The position numbers were made by a program, and so were the translations under genes. DNA of 64,000 bases from positions 1,178,001 through 1,242,000 of the forward strand of contig JAQQWL010000011.1 of the NCBI GenBank assembly GCA_038363925.1, written 5' to 3'. Every line of letters begins with the position of its first letter. Position 1 is the stretch's first letter. This document shows positions 1 through 12,802 of this stretch, one piece after another. The notes under the pieces were generated by a model. The model made no database searches. It was not told where the DNA came from and saw only the letters and a program-made list of their open reading frames with translations. The stretch comes from Apiospora phragmitis (Eukaryota; Ascomycota; Sordariomycetes; Amphisphaeriales; Apiosporaceae).

Positions 1-1033
1 AGTTCAGGGAGAGGGCTTCTTCGTCTTCCATACTACATTATATACAAACGTTGCTTCTCGACGAACAATGTGGGGATCCAGGCTGCCCAGAAGCCAGCCT
101 GCCAGCCAGTCAGTCAGTCAGGTCTCTTTCGATGTTGCGAGACTCAGGTGGGCGGGCCAGTGTGTTCATTGTTACGGTGGAAAGAAAACACGGCATAAGC
201 TTGGGCCCTGGGCCGTGCAGGTTTGGGCAACGCATGGCATGGCAGTGAGACGGGCAAACAGCATCCAAAGGGCTTTGGGCGATCAATTGCCAACAAACAA
301 GTGGCGACCCAGATGAGAAATAAGAAGAAGAACGGGCCATAAGAATAGAAAGCCCAGGAGGCGACGGAAATGTTCATATATGCAAAACGTGGGTGGTCGT
401 CACCACTAGATGTTTTTTGGAATATACCCATACTTTCTACATGACGCGAAGAAATATGTACAGTACTCCTTGACGAACCAAGGGAGAACAAAAGGGAGCA
501 AAAAAGGAAGAAGAGCGGGCCGCAATCTGCACGCATATTGATATTCCTTGCTGTATCACCATGGCTGTCGGTCACCACGAACGCTCTGGGTTGGTCGAAA
601 CGGGGCAGGGGCTTCTTGTCGAGACATAATCAACCAATACAACAAAGCCCATTAGGCTCATTTAACCCATTTCTCGTCTCCTATGCATAGGTCACTTCAT
701 AAAGGCCAGGATATGTAATGTTATATCGTATTATTGATAATGACGCTGCTCTCATGAACGCTGGTATTGTTTGTGTAAGTGACTAAACCGACCAAATAAC
801 CATCTTTGGTCGGTGGGTGCCTCGTCTTGAAGAACACCAGCCAATGCGCTTGAAATGTGAAGTACTGTAAAAATCCAGAAACCAGCAGAAAATCAACCCA
901 ATGCTAAACCAGAAAGCTAACCCCTTCCAAATATCCAAACCCCAAAATGACTTCCAAGTATCATTCAATACCCAATTCTACAGTGACCCGATCCTCCCCA
1001 AATGATGTCCAATCATGCAAAATTTGAATGAAT
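1..1033. other. non-coding left flank
   Basis: I see no supportable gene here. The open frames on both strands are low in coding character. The part next to 1034 is the 3' side of the leftward GABA transaminase gene and probably contains its 3' UTR. Short GTCA direct repeats lie around 108-120. Confidence 0.6.
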
Positions 1034-2649
1034 CTAGGCACTCGTGACAACCTTCTCCAGTGTGTCCAGGAGAATATCGGCGTGCTGCTTCTCGAAGATG
1101 AGCATGGGTCGGAGGCGGACGGCGCTGACACCGCTGCCGCCGATGTTGACGCCCAGCTTCTTGGCCTTGGCGATGAACTGGTCGCGCTTGGGGTTGTCGA
1201 AGGCGATGAAGGTGCCACGGTGCTTGCCGCGGAGGTTCTGGAACTCGCCGGGGTACTTGCGCGAGAGGGCCTCGAGCTTGCCGTACAGGTAGTCGCCGAC
1301 CTTGGCCGTGTTGGCCACCAGGTCGAGGCGCTGCACCTCGTCGATGATGGCGCGGAAGAGGAGGGCGCGGGCCGGGTCGCCCATCCACGTGTTGAACTGA
1401 CGGTAGGGCTTGTTGGGCCGCAGCTCCGGGTTGCCGAAGTAATAGCCCGCCGCCTGCGCCTTCTTGGAGAAGGTCACCATGTCGGGCGGCGAGGGCAGGT
1501 CCAGTGGTCGTGCGCCCAGAACTTGCCGGTCGCGCCGACACCCGTCTGGACCTCGTCCACAATCAGGAGGACATTGTGCTTGGCCGTGACCTCGCGCAGG
1601 GCGCGGAAGAAGGCGGGCGAAGCATGGTTGTCACCGCCCTCGGACTGGATGGGCTCGACAATGACGGCGCAGGGCGGGATGTGGTAGTTCTTGATCAGGT
1701 GCTCCACCTCGGCGATGGAATCAGCCTCGGCCTCTGCGTTCTCCTCGGCATGCTCCTCAAACGGGTACTTTAGCAGGGGGAAGGTGGCCTGAGGCCAGTC
1801 GAAGGCGGGGATGTCGAGCTTGTGGATAGGCTTGGAGCGCGTGGTGGATAGCGAGCCAAAGAGTCGGCCGTGGAAGGCGGTCTTAAAGGACATGATGGAC
1901 AGCTCGGAAGCGCCGGGCGTCTGGTTGTTCATAGAGGACTGCATCTCCTCCTCGGTGAACTCGACAGTAGGGCCGCCTCGCTCCTTCATGCGGCGCCACA
2001 TGAAAGCGGCTTTGTACGCGGTCTCGTTGGCGTCGGAGCCTGCCATGGCCGTAAAGACCTGGTCGAGACCCTTGGGGGCCACCTTGAGCATACCGGTCTC
2101 GAGGATCTCGGCCCAGTTGTGGGAGGGGAAGTTGCCCAGCGCGGGGCGGTTGATGATGGCATCGATCATCTCGGGGCTCTTAGCAGCCTCGACGAGGACC
2201 GGGTTGTTGTATCCGAGGGGGATCGAAGCAATCTGGGCATAGCTGGAGCGGCGTGTCAGTCAGAGCTTACTCTTATCGTACCGACTCTCTCTCTACGTCT
2301 CTCGTGCGACTGGGTACTTACACATCAAGCAATTTGTTGCCATCGGGGTCGACAAAGTAGTTGCCGAAGCTCTTGGTGTAGTCTGCCATCATGTTCAAGC
2401 TTCGGGTGTCGAAGACCTTGTCCAGCTTGGCAATGTGTTCCTGGGTCTTGGGACCAGGAATGGCCGTCTTCAGCTCGGGGGCCTCGGGCTCCCGGGGTAG
2501 AAGCTGGAAGACATTCTGGATGAGAATACTGAGAAGGGACGTGTGATGGATTGAGTTAAAGATAGTCTGGGAGCAGCTACGGAGGGGGCAGAGAGTCGCT
2601 TTCCGGCAAGGATGAGTGGTCGCATACCACTGTGACGAAGAGCGGCCAT
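1034..2649 (-). CDS. gatA: 4-aminobutyrate aminotransferase (GABA transaminase), two frameshifts
   Basis: PLP-dependent class III aminotransferase that moves the amino group of GABA to 2-oxoglutarate, giving succinate semialdehyde (GABA shunt). The start at 2649 opens an Arg/Ser-rich presequence ([20 protein letters not shown]), which suggests mitochondrial import. One intron at 2243-2321 (donor GTAAGT, acceptor CCAG) splits [18 protein letters not shown]. Family landmarks are [13 protein letters not shown], the cofactor Asp motif [17 protein letters not shown], and the Schiff-base Lys in VTFSKK. The reading frame breaks twice. One base is missing near 1501-1504, just after GKFWAHDHW and before the PLP lysine, and one is missing between about 2505 and 2540, after the presequence. 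With those two bases the exons total 513 codons (512 aa), the normal fungal size. As written, the frame is lost shortly after the presequence. The enzyme assignment is secure; whether the breaks are real is not. Confidence 0.9.
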
Positions 2650-4048
2650 GGCGACGGGTTTATATGTGTGAGAGGATGAGCTTGTGGCCGTTCCAAGTGC
2701 TTAAGGCAGGCAAACGATAAGCCCGTACTACTGGATACTAGTAGCACGAGGGACGGCTTCTCTAATCTGATCTGATGGGAAATGTTTGGGCCAAACGAGA
2801 AGCAATTATGAGAGAGAAATCCACACCAACTCAATTGGGATTGTCCAAGCGAGCAGGGAGGAGTTACTGGAGCAGGAGAGGAGCAAGCAAACTTTGAGGG
2901 GCGAAGAGATGAGAGGAGACTAAAATAACAATAAAATGGGATCGGATTAGATTCTGGGTTTTATTACCTACCTGTACCTACGGATGCATTATGTACTTGC
3001 CGAGAGACAGCGGGATGGAGAGACGACCAAGACGCGCCCTTATCGCTGCCTTCTCCAAATCCAGGTCCGTAGAAGGAGGGAAAGTGACCCAAAAGGACGG
3101 AGGGGCAGCCGGCATACCAAGCTTTGCGGGGTTGAAGCGGCGAGTCTCATTGGCGCATCCCCTCGTTACGTCAAGGGTTTTTCCAGGGTGTCCTGCCTAA
3201 GATCATATCATCACCTTCGCCGAAACCCCGATGCACGCTGCAATATTACCACCCATTATCGCATGAAATTGCCTCATTCGGACTCTGTGCCTCAAATGGC
3301 GTGAAAGGCGGCCCTCGCTTTTCCCCTGAGTATATACTGCTCAACCTAGCAATTCTAGGCCCAGCGTGACCACGCATAGTACGGAATCCATCATGGCCCT
3401 ATCTGTCGCCTCCAAGGCACGCTACCCCACTCGTCCACCACATGTCTGGGGCTCTCTGGCGGCTAGTCTCGATCGGGCATGTCCATGCGAGGCCATGACT
3501 GTTGATAAGACGGGACTGATACGATTGCTACTACGAAACTATGACCGACATCGCTGAGCGGGAGATCTTGGCAAGGCGGGCTTGAGTCTTGACATCCTAA
3601 TCTTGTGTCTTTGTGGGAATCAATTGATAAAATATCAAACAAAAACCGTTGTTTGTCGGCGGCGGTTACACGGTTTCTATCAAACTGCCTGGTGCCTCCC
3701 AACGTTCGTATCGATAAGTAAGCTAGAACAAGCGGCTGTAAGGTTGTAAAACTACTACAGACAGCCCCCTCGTTATCGTTACACAACTGACAACCACTAA
3801 GGTTAGTCAGTCAATCAGCTCCAACGTCGGTGGTAAAGTCTGATTGGCAAACCACAGGGATAGCCCAACGGTTTGGCGATGCTTGTTTGCCTGCTACGGG
3901 TTTGAGGCTAACGACAACTCACCACCTCAGTCTTATAAGGCAACCTTGAGGCAAACCAGCAGAAGTTACACAACTGGGCTTCCCATGTCGTTACACGGCC
4001 TTTGCTCTATGGACGGGGCGAGATGAGTGAGACCCTCACGGCTGCCCG
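2650..4048. other. intergenic region between gatA promoter and lacA 3' end
   Basis: No gene is supported. The right-hand neighbour ends at 4049, so this interval holds the promoter of the transaminase gene (near 2650-3000) and the 3' region of the beta-galactosidase gene. Short open frames such as the one at 2984-3304 show no recognisable domain. Confidence 0.55.
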
Positions 4049-7000
4049 CTATGCGTAGCTGCTCCTATCCGTCCACCCCGGCTGCAAGTGGCTCCAATCC
4101 CGCGTGAACTTGAAGCTCGTCTGGTACTGCCCGTAATGGACCAGCTTGACGTCGTCAAGCTTGGCTCCTGCACTGGTCTGTGCCCACAAGCTGACCGCCA
4201 ACGTGTTGTTGCCCTGGTTGTTGACGACGCCGGGAGGGATGGGAAACACCGTCTGGGGCCCGATGTGTGGCACGTACTTCCCATACTGATAACCGTTGAT
4301 CCAAAGCATGACCCGCGCCATCGTACCTACAGGCGCTGAGAGCTCAACACCGAGGGGCACATCGAGGTCCTCATCGAGGTTCAGCTCGAAGTCCGTTATG
4401 TAGAACCGGATGCCTGATCCAGCGAGGCCCTGCGAAGGGGGTAGACTCGTTGAAGCTTCTAGTTTTGAACCCAGGGAGATGCCACCCGAGTCTCTCGGCG
4501 TACAGTCCTCCTTCGTTCATCGGACCACGGACGGCATCGATGTTCGCACTGCCGCCGGCGTTCCCTTGGATTTTCCACAGCTTGAACCCGGTATTTTCCT
4601 TCGTCCCGGCAAGTGAGAGGTATGCGCCGAGAAGACCACGGGGGTTCAGGACGCCCTTCGCCGTCGACGTCTGATCGTGGCCGTGGTAGTCGGCCACGAC
4701 GGTCAGCACGTTGTTCTCCCGCTTCATAGCGCTCAGTGGGAGCGCCAATGTGGCGCTGGTGCTCGTGAGGCTGCCGTTTCCCGGGTGGCCCCCGACGAGA
4801 TGCCCGTTCAGCCAGGCGTTCCAGCCGAAGCCCAGACCCCCGGACGCTGAGAGGTAGACGGAGGTCGTTGTGCTGTTGGTCCCGTCGAAGTAGCCCCGGT
4901 AGACTTTCGCCCCTACGTAGTAGCCGTAGTCGGACGAGAAGAGAACCGGCAGGGTCTCCGGAGCCGCGGGGCTCCGGGTCGTGGTCTTGTTGCACACTGT
5001 CCACCGTGAGTCGTCGTACTCGGGCTGGGTCTCGGGCAGCGAGTCCGCCGACCGCCAATTCGCCAGCCTCGGTAGGCTGATCTCCCTAGATTCGGCGCCA
5101 GTGATGTTGATTTTGTAGGAGCCGTAGTCCGTCTTAACCGCGGCCACGCTCTGTCCGTTCCAGATAATTCGGTCAATGGGAGTCCCCGTGTATGCTTCCA
5201 CGGTTGTGGCGACGTCGCTGTCGCCGTCGATGCGGAGCTCGTTCCCTGGACGGATGCGCTCCTGACCAGGTAGGGCCCCAGCACGAAGATTTGCTCGTCA
5301 GGTTTCACGGCGGGACTGGACGTCGTGGCCGGCGCCCAGAACCGCCACGCGGTAGGCTGGTCGAGCAAGTACACCAGAATACCGTTAGAGAACTGCACGG
5401 TTGTCGTCCCTGCGGGTTGCGTATACGTAAACGCATTCTTGGCCGCTCCCGCCGCCGTCGTCGTATCAGCGGAGAAGAAGGCGCTATCATCGGCCCCGCC
5501 AAATACTTTGTAGGTCAATGGCTCATCCTCTTTGAAAGCAAAATAGCCGGTCTGGCCTTCTTTGAGGTAGAGCACGAGGACGTCGATATCGTCGCTAAAG
5601 ACACCGTAGGCCGCGATATCTACCGAGCAGTACAGCAGGGCGTGGCTTCCGAATTTGTAGTCACTCACCAGGATCTTGCTCTGCCGCCCGCCGAGCTCGA
5701 CCCTGAGGATGGCAATGGGTCCGGCGCTGGTGTCTTAGGTCGACCGAGAACGAAATGTTCTCGCGCGAGGGCGTCTTGTTCTGCTGGACCACGTGGAAGC
5801 CGGCGCCGGTGTCCGGGTTCTTCAGGACCCAGCTGTATGCGGAGGTCGAGGAGACCTGTCAAGAGCGATTGGTAAGTTGGGACAGGAAGCAAAAGAGGGG
5901 GGGGGAGGAAACGGAGTATGGTCATACTTACTCGATACCCAGTTCCGTTTCCGACCATGTCGGTCTTCAGGAGATCGGGGGATACCCGCGTGAACATACC
6001 GATGAGCTTGGTCTGGAAAAGTTTGTTCCCTTGTTGCCGTGTTTCGCGCAGGGGAGCGCTGTAGTCGTAGCTAGTGTAGACTTGGGGTGCAGCGGCTTTT
6101 GGCGTTTTGAGTTAGCATGATGAGTATCGAACCAAAAGTGCAAGTCCGTCCATCTATCGAGTAATGAACAGGGTATGCTTACATTGGCCCCAGTTTGTAC
6201 CGCCGTAGGCCATGTATATACTGTGAAGAGTGACTCTTTGGCCAATCTACCCGACCGTGTTGTGTATCAGTCTGTCGGTCGTCTCTCTATAAGTAATGGG
6301 GTATGATAGGGGCTGCTACACATACGTTGTTCTTATAGTAAACGTCTGCGAATGATGGGTCGTGTTCCGTCGCGCACTATTCAAATATCCAACGAAACCC
6401 TCCTTGTCAGAAAATAGGACTCTTCGTTTACTTTGCAAGGAACAATAGTATTATATGCTTGCTAGGTTCTCTTCCAGCTCTACTCACCTCATCATAGAAG
6501 GTATCGCTGCCCCAGTTCGAGAACCAGCCGCCCTCGAACTCGGGCAGGTACTCGGGCTGCGTGAACGAGTAGTTCTGGAACCACTGGTGGTACGTCCGGA
6601 CGACGTGGAACCCCGCGTCCGGGTTCGTGCACGAGAGCGCGCCCGGGTAGCTGTCGAGCCCGTAGACGTCGACGGCGCCGCCGACGTCCTGGTAGTCGCG
6701 CGACCACGACTGCGACCGCATCCCCTTTTCGTTGTGCGTGAAGGGCACGACCAAGCCCGCGGCCCGGAACGCGGCCTCGATCTGCTGCATGTGCGTCACC
6801 TGCGTCGCGCCCGGCGTGTGCGGCGTGCCGGGCTGCTGGTACTCGTTCTCGATCTGGTTCAGGATGACGGGCTATTGTTTTGTTGAAATTTAAGGGGTTA
6901 GTTGTAGCCATGAGTTAAAGGAGCTATGCAGTAACACCTCAGGCGCATGCCCAAGAAAGGGGTGAAAAGAAGTGACAGAAACCCGTACTCCGCCCTCGGT

Positions 7001-7855
7001 GATCTGGTTCGCCGCGATGATGCAGCCGATTTTGGTGATCCATGGCAGCCAGGCTTGGTGGTACGTCTCGTCGCCGGTGCGGATCTCGCCCAGGCTGCCG
7101 TCGCTGCCCCAGAGCGCGAGGCCGCCGCCGTTCGTCTCGGCCTGCCCGCATATATCAGCAATCACGTGAAAATAAAACCAGTTGGTGTAATCCGATCATT
7201 TCGTTTCGGGGGATCCGAGACAAGAGATAGTGAGAGAGATGGAGGGAGGAACAAGTTCAGCTTCCTCACATTGCAATACGGCCCGGCTCGGGCGATGACC
7301 CAAAGTCCCGCCTCCTTGGCGTAGTCGAAGAGGCGCTGTACGTCCTTGCCCGGGGTCTCGAAGTCGTAGACCCCCTCGGCGGCGCTGTGGTACGACCAGA
7401 AGAAGTAGACGCTGTTTTTTCATCGGTCAGTCTTTTCCCGCGGCCGTCGCAGCTTTCGAGTGCACGGTATGAGTAGGCAGGCAAGTAAGTACCTTATGGT
7501 GTTGAACCCATTCGCCTTGAACTTTTGAAAAATGTCCTATATGCGCTGGTTAGACGTTGTCATATGTATCACCAACGCTGGAAATCATAAATTAGTACTC
7601 ACCGGCCACAGTTCGGGGACCGGCAGCCTTTGGTAATGGAATTCAGCTGAGCTTTCGGCCCGCCGTTGTCAGTATTGCTTGTGCTGGCACATCGTGAATT
7701 ACTGCCAGGTCTATACTGACTAAATATACGTCCGGTTGCCGTTGATGCTCAGGCTACATCTGTCCCATGTTACCTGGTCCGTCAAGTTATTCGAGGTTGC
7801 CGAGGGCCCCTAGTATAAATCCGTATAGGAAGACGAAGGCCGATAGGAGCCGCAT
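4049..7855 (-). CDS. lacA: secreted GH35 beta-galactosidase, ten exons, four frame shifts
   Basis: Glycoside hydrolase family 35 enzyme that removes terminal beta-galactose from oligosaccharides, secreted. The start at 7855 gives a signal peptide (MRLLSAFVFLYGFILGALG). Inferred exons: 7721-7855, 7603-7651, 7493-7536, 7270-7411, 6989-7141, 6488-6871, 6326-6376, 6183-6246, 5932-6095 and 4049-5855. All nine introns are GT-AG, 66-128 bp. Landmarks: SAEFHYQRLPVPELWP; GGPVILNQIENEY, with acid/base Glu about residue 184; LPEFEGGW, with nucleophile Glu about 285; MAYGGTNWG. The C-terminal half has jelly-roll sequence (GFGWNAWLNGHLVGG, VMLWINGYQYGKYVPHIGPQ). Frame shifts: one extra base (or two missing) near 7791-7802, one extra near 5728-5738, one missing near 5240-5275, one extra in the GGG near 4425-4432. 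Corrected length is 996 aa, typical of fungal GH35. Catalytic residues are intact. I cannot tell assembly error from decay. Confidence 0.88.
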
Positions 7856-9350
7856 GATCAAGTCCGGCACAAATATCACAACAGACAATTATCTGCATTA
7901 GCTACTATATCTATATACTTATTACTATACTTACTATCTGAAGGCCACTGTATTACTTATATATCACGAGCATCGATCGCTCTGCCCGCTTGAGACTCTG
8001 CCCAGAGCCTTCACACGAGACCTGATGATCTACCCCGCATAGTATATATTGACCGCTGAATGCCGAGGCGACTCAAAGCCTGGTTGAGCCTTTAGGGAGA
8101 GACGTAGTTCCAGCAATCAGGAAGCTCGAATTGCCACGCTATTATGGCTAAGATCCATGCATGTAAGTGAATTGGATTGATGTACGGAGTGATTAAACTG
8201 ACAATACTCCACACATGCATACCTACTTTGCTGCTCCGGATGCCTTCATTAAAACTTGAAAACAGCCACCACAGTTACTGCCAATGAATTGCTGCCAACT
8301 ATTCCGCCGATGGCTAGCTGTTGTTCCATCGCTACTACTTATCCCGGAACGACTGCTCCAGATCACGCCAAATGGATTTTTAAGCTTACCTGCTCACTCT
8401 ACAAGTGCTATTGCTTTAGGTTTCGAGATGCCCCTCAGCCCCTCCTAGGATTTTGGGGACAAGTCTCCGGCTGCACTGCTGTAATTCAAGATGACGTTTT
8501 TTTTTGTTCCTTGTAGGGTAGGTAGCCTTCGGCATCCTGCAAGAATATTACGCCGAGCGAAGAAGACTTACAGCCAACATACCTCCTATCCATATGCTTG
8601 CTTACGTTACGCTTGCGCACAACTAGGTAGTGAGGGGGACGGGAAAAAGCAAGAGAGACACGGGAGCCAATGAGATGCATAAAGATCAATATTCCCCAAG
8701 CTACATTTGTGTGGTGCATATGGACTATCGGCCATGCGGCTGTTGCTTCTTCCAGCGAAGTAAACAAAATCTCCGAATCCAGGTGTCCAAGAGAGCTGCC
8801 ATTGGCTGTGTGTCGCCCGAGACAAGTCGGAATCTTGTGTAAGACAGACAAAGACTATCAAAGACAAATGTAAGGGCAGCATTTGGCCTCCGCGGGACAG
8901 GACCAATGGATCAATTTGATTGACTGCTGACTGGCTGACTGGCTGACGACATAAGTACCCTCACCGGTGTAATCAGTGAAATGCAGCCATGATATGGTGA
9001 CCGGCGCCATCGGTTCTTCTGGGCTGGTACCTGCATGCATGCGCGTACTTGCATTCACGATAGTGAAGCCTTATTGCGTATGCAGGTTTTTTGGCTGACC
9101 CGGCCTGTGATTGGGCTACCATGGCTACCAAGGGAAATGACAGCTTTTCGGAGCGTGTTTCGCTTGTGTCGGGTTTCGTCAGGTTTTGTCAGGTGGGCAG
9201 TGAACGGGCAATCTCCAATCAAAATATTGTGATGCCTAACACCTAACGCGAAAGTGTCGACTAGGGAACAGCATGAAACTCGCCCGTTTGTTCTGAACTA
9301 GCCCTTTGCTAATAAAGCGAGAGAGGAGTCGGGCGGAGAATACCGACGGC

Positions 9351-9400
9351 ACAAGCTCCTGCAAGCTCCTACAAGCTCCTACAAGCTCCTACAAGCTCGT
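9351..9400. repeat. 10-bp minisatellite, five copies
   Basis: Five head-to-tail copies of a 10-base unit of the form ACAAGCTCCT. The second unit differs at its first base and the last unit at its ninth. The array is exact in phase and lies in the long non-coding stretch. Confidence 0.9.
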
Positions 9401-10009
9401 CCGTCCTAACCCGTTCTCGCCGCCTGGCAGGTCCGCTAGGAACGGTGACGGCTCACGGTTCTTGTCTGCAAAAGATGGGGGTGGTGGAGTCTCTCGTCAA
9501 ATCTTCGTGTTCAAGAGGCCCAAAGGAGACGGAGCCTCGAGAAAGTGCCTGAGCTTATGCAGGTACGAAAAAACTGTAGTTCGCGGAGAGTGGACAGGCG
9601 CACACGTATGTATGCTCGTATCCTCGTATGCGCATAGGTGGGAACATGTCAAAAAACTGGGAAAGACTTCATTTTTTTTTTTAACCTTGACATTTGACAG
9701 GAGTGAGGGGCCAGTGGGTGGCTGCATTTTTGGCGCCCATCGGCCTGCATCTTCCAAGGCATCGTATGCATCTTGACCTTGGATGGGCTGACCGTAGCTG
9801 ACCACGGCTGACCATGTCTACTCAACATGTCACAAGCAGAAGCAGGTAGAGAGAAAAGAAGGCGAACCCCATCATGTGCTGTTTTAGCGTTTCTGGATCT
9901 GGTCCTGATCTACACACAATCGTACTATTAGATGGACGATTCACCTGTTCTTTTTCCCTTTCTTTGTTTTTGCCGATAGTGCTACTACATACAACGGCAA
10001 TTCGCAGAA

Positions 10010-10041
10010 GAAACGCAAGAAACGCAAGAAACGCAAGAAAC
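10010..10041. repeat. 9-bp AAACGCAAG tandem repeat
   Basis: About three and a half copies of a 9-base unit (AAACGCAAG), bounded by degenerate copies (GCAGAAG on the left, AAACATCG on the right). No gene overlaps it. Confidence 0.85.
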
Positions 10042-12778
10042 ATCGAAAACGCGGGCTAGAGACCGAACAAGCAGCCTACTTGCGAAAACGTGCGGTGGAA
10101 TGCAACGTCCGAACGAGCCGTTGGAAATTTAGAGTTGCAATGAATCAGGGAACATATACCCCCCCACGGACTCAATTTCCAAGGTAGAGCCTCAGTTTAA
10201 CAACTGCAAGGTCAAGGCCCTCTTGAAGGTCGGGGCTCGCTTCGCTGCAGGATTATCTCATCAACCGTGAACTGACAAGTGATTAATCGTTCTGAGTTGT
10301 GCGCGCAAAAAGGGGGTAATTCGGAAACGGCTATTGGTTGGTGCTGTATTGTAAACCTGCGCTGCGCATAAATCTGTGTGGCAGCTGTTTACCTGGTCTC
10401 ATACATCCAAGACCAAAAAAGCAAGCAGCGAGACCCCCCATGCAGCTGTCAGCGCTGGACCTGGCAGCATCCGAGAGCATGAAAGACGACGATCCCAAGG
10501 TCCGCCTCGTCGCAGTACGTACAGTACATTTACCCATCGCATTCGATTGCTCGCGATCTTCGGAAGCTTCATGACGTGAGTGATCGGTACGATCATCTAA
10601 TCGGGAGCAAGACGACTCAACTTTCAATCTTGTCGCCAGAGCAATACGGCGCCTGCTTTCCATGCCTGATGCGCACATAGTGTATACGTGTAGATATATG
10701 ATCTCCTATGCACGAGGCATCCCGCGCACATCTGCCATGCGCTATGAAGAAGTTTGTCAGTTGCCCTGAACTGGCTGTCGTATTCTCAAGGATGGCCCTT
10801 GGTTTCAAGTCCAGGAGATGGCCGCCGGCTCAACAATTACTACTAACCTTGTGTAGGAGCTGAGGCGAAATGAGGGCACTGAAAAACCAACTAAAGGAAG
10901 AGCCTACTAGCTGACCGGCGTTCGTTGCACGCTGAATTTGCACGATGGAGTTTCACTCATCAGTTAAGAACAAGGGTGGCGGCGCGCCATTCACCCAATC
11001 AGCAGCTGGCTACGGCTATAGGGACCGAGGACCAGCATTCTGGGAAAAAGAAAGGAAACAAATTTATGAAGAGCCACACACACCTGTGCAACAAGCGCCG
11101 ATCATAAACGCAATCATACAACCTCACTGCGAATCTACTGTAAGCAATTCCTCCCGCACCGCTGTCTCAGATGGCCCAAAACGTGTGCGGAAAGCTCATC
11201 CGACCATGAGAAGGTGTAAACGGGAGACTATTGCGACTAGTCTTGCGCTGGACTGCAACATCATCCAGCCAGTGAGAAGAGAGAGAACATGGACAAGAAA
11301 CCTAAAACATTCTATAATATGTAGAACAGTTGAAACCGTCCAATGAACCATTAGAGATGGCAGAACTCTCCAAACTTTTCCTCTTCGGCTCTTGGCTGTG
11401 TTTCTGCTACTACTACTGCTCTACCGTTCATGAAACTCTGAGGATGTCGTCTACGAGATCCAGGCGCAAAACTGCACATCTTTTTCTTCCTTCGCCCTTC
11501 TGGCCTTCAGGGACCCCATGCCTCACTAGGCTAAGACAAGTAATGATGTGATGAATCTCGGCCCAGCGCGATGAGACTACCAGGCCACCACCAAAACTAA
11601 ATTTATCCCGGTACACACGTACACACCCTCGTGGGATAAGTATGGGGAACGAGGCGTCAACACCGTCGCACGAGCGGCGCAATACGTTGAAACTCATTCC
11701 TGCGCCAATCTGGTGAGCGAATCGTCATTTTGCCATGTCGCCGTCCCCGAAGCGTCCGGCAAATAGCTTCCCCTCCAGGCTCCAAGCCCGTAAAACCTTT
11801 CCTTGTATTTCCAAGAAACTACGAGTACGAGTGCCAACTACCGGGGCGGCCCCACGAGAAAGCTCGGTGGCATATTCCCTTCCAAATGATGCCATGCGTA
11901 GACGAAATCTTGGAAGAACGAGACCAAGAGCAAGATCTCCCTGCGGGGCCGTAAGCCAATCGCCCGGATATGAAGCCACATGGTAGTTACGTGTGCAGGA
12001 CGGCCACGACCGCTATGTACAGTTGACGGAAGGTAGAAGAAAAAAGATAGAAAAAGAAGGGCGTATTTCTGGGCCTTGTATACCCCAGGCGGGCAGGCGG
12101 GAGCCCAGGGGGTACGTTCGGTACTCTCGACTGTTCATTGGCGATCCTTCAACGGCAGCTGCAAGGGCAATACGACCAAGATGCAAGGTACAGCTTCATG
12201 AGCTCTCAGCCCTTTGCTTCTTCTACCTACATGACACACGCACAATTACATTCTCTCCAGCAGCACAGCCTGTGCTTGTCTGATCCGCTACATGGATGGA
12301 CGGCGATGCACGTAGCTAAAAATGAGGCAGCTCATACTGCCCAACTTACTTACTCACTCCCTCTTGTCAGGCGCCGGCGCAATGAACCCAGCCCCCCCGT
12401 CCGTCATTTTTCACCCTGCGACGACGAGCAGGCGCAGAGAGCAACGGGTATACCGTTCCCAGTTCCTCCGGTGCGCTTCTCGCTGTTCATTGGAACGGGT
12501 TGGTACTGCCCGGTCCAGCAGTGGAGCGACTGGATCCCTATAATAATTATCGTCACACCAGGTACAGAGAGCTGAAAAAAGCACGCGGCACGGGGCTCGA
12601 GGAGGGACTCGTCAATCTGGCCTGGACAGCGCACTCCAGCTGCATAGCGACTTGGCCCATATGTACCTGACTGACGGTGAAAGGAGGTTGTTTTTGTTTA
12701 TGATAGGAGCCCCGAGGTCTCCTCCCTACGAAGCCCTAGTGGGAAGGATTGCGAGATTTTTTTTCTCTTGTCCCCGAT

Positions 12779-12802
12779 CTCTCTCTCTCTCTCTCTCTCT
12801 CT
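12779..12802. repeat. (CT)n microsatellite
   Basis: Twelve uninterrupted CT dinucleotides followed by ATTG. It lies about 1.8 kb upstream of the four-TM gene. Pyrimidine tracts like this are common in fungal promoters and leaders, so it may belong to that gene's upstream region. Confidence 0.9.

Noticed and set aside
144..578. 144-codon open frame on the minus strand
   Set aside because: Composition looks random, with no domain, no supporting splice sites and no recognisable start context.
2984..3304. 106-codon open frame upstream of the transaminase gene
   Set aside because: Lies in the expected promoter, has no domain and no similarity to a known family that I recognise.
12138..12575. 145-codon open frame in the 6.7 kb gap
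   Set aside because: No domain or conserved motif; ends in low-complexity sequence.
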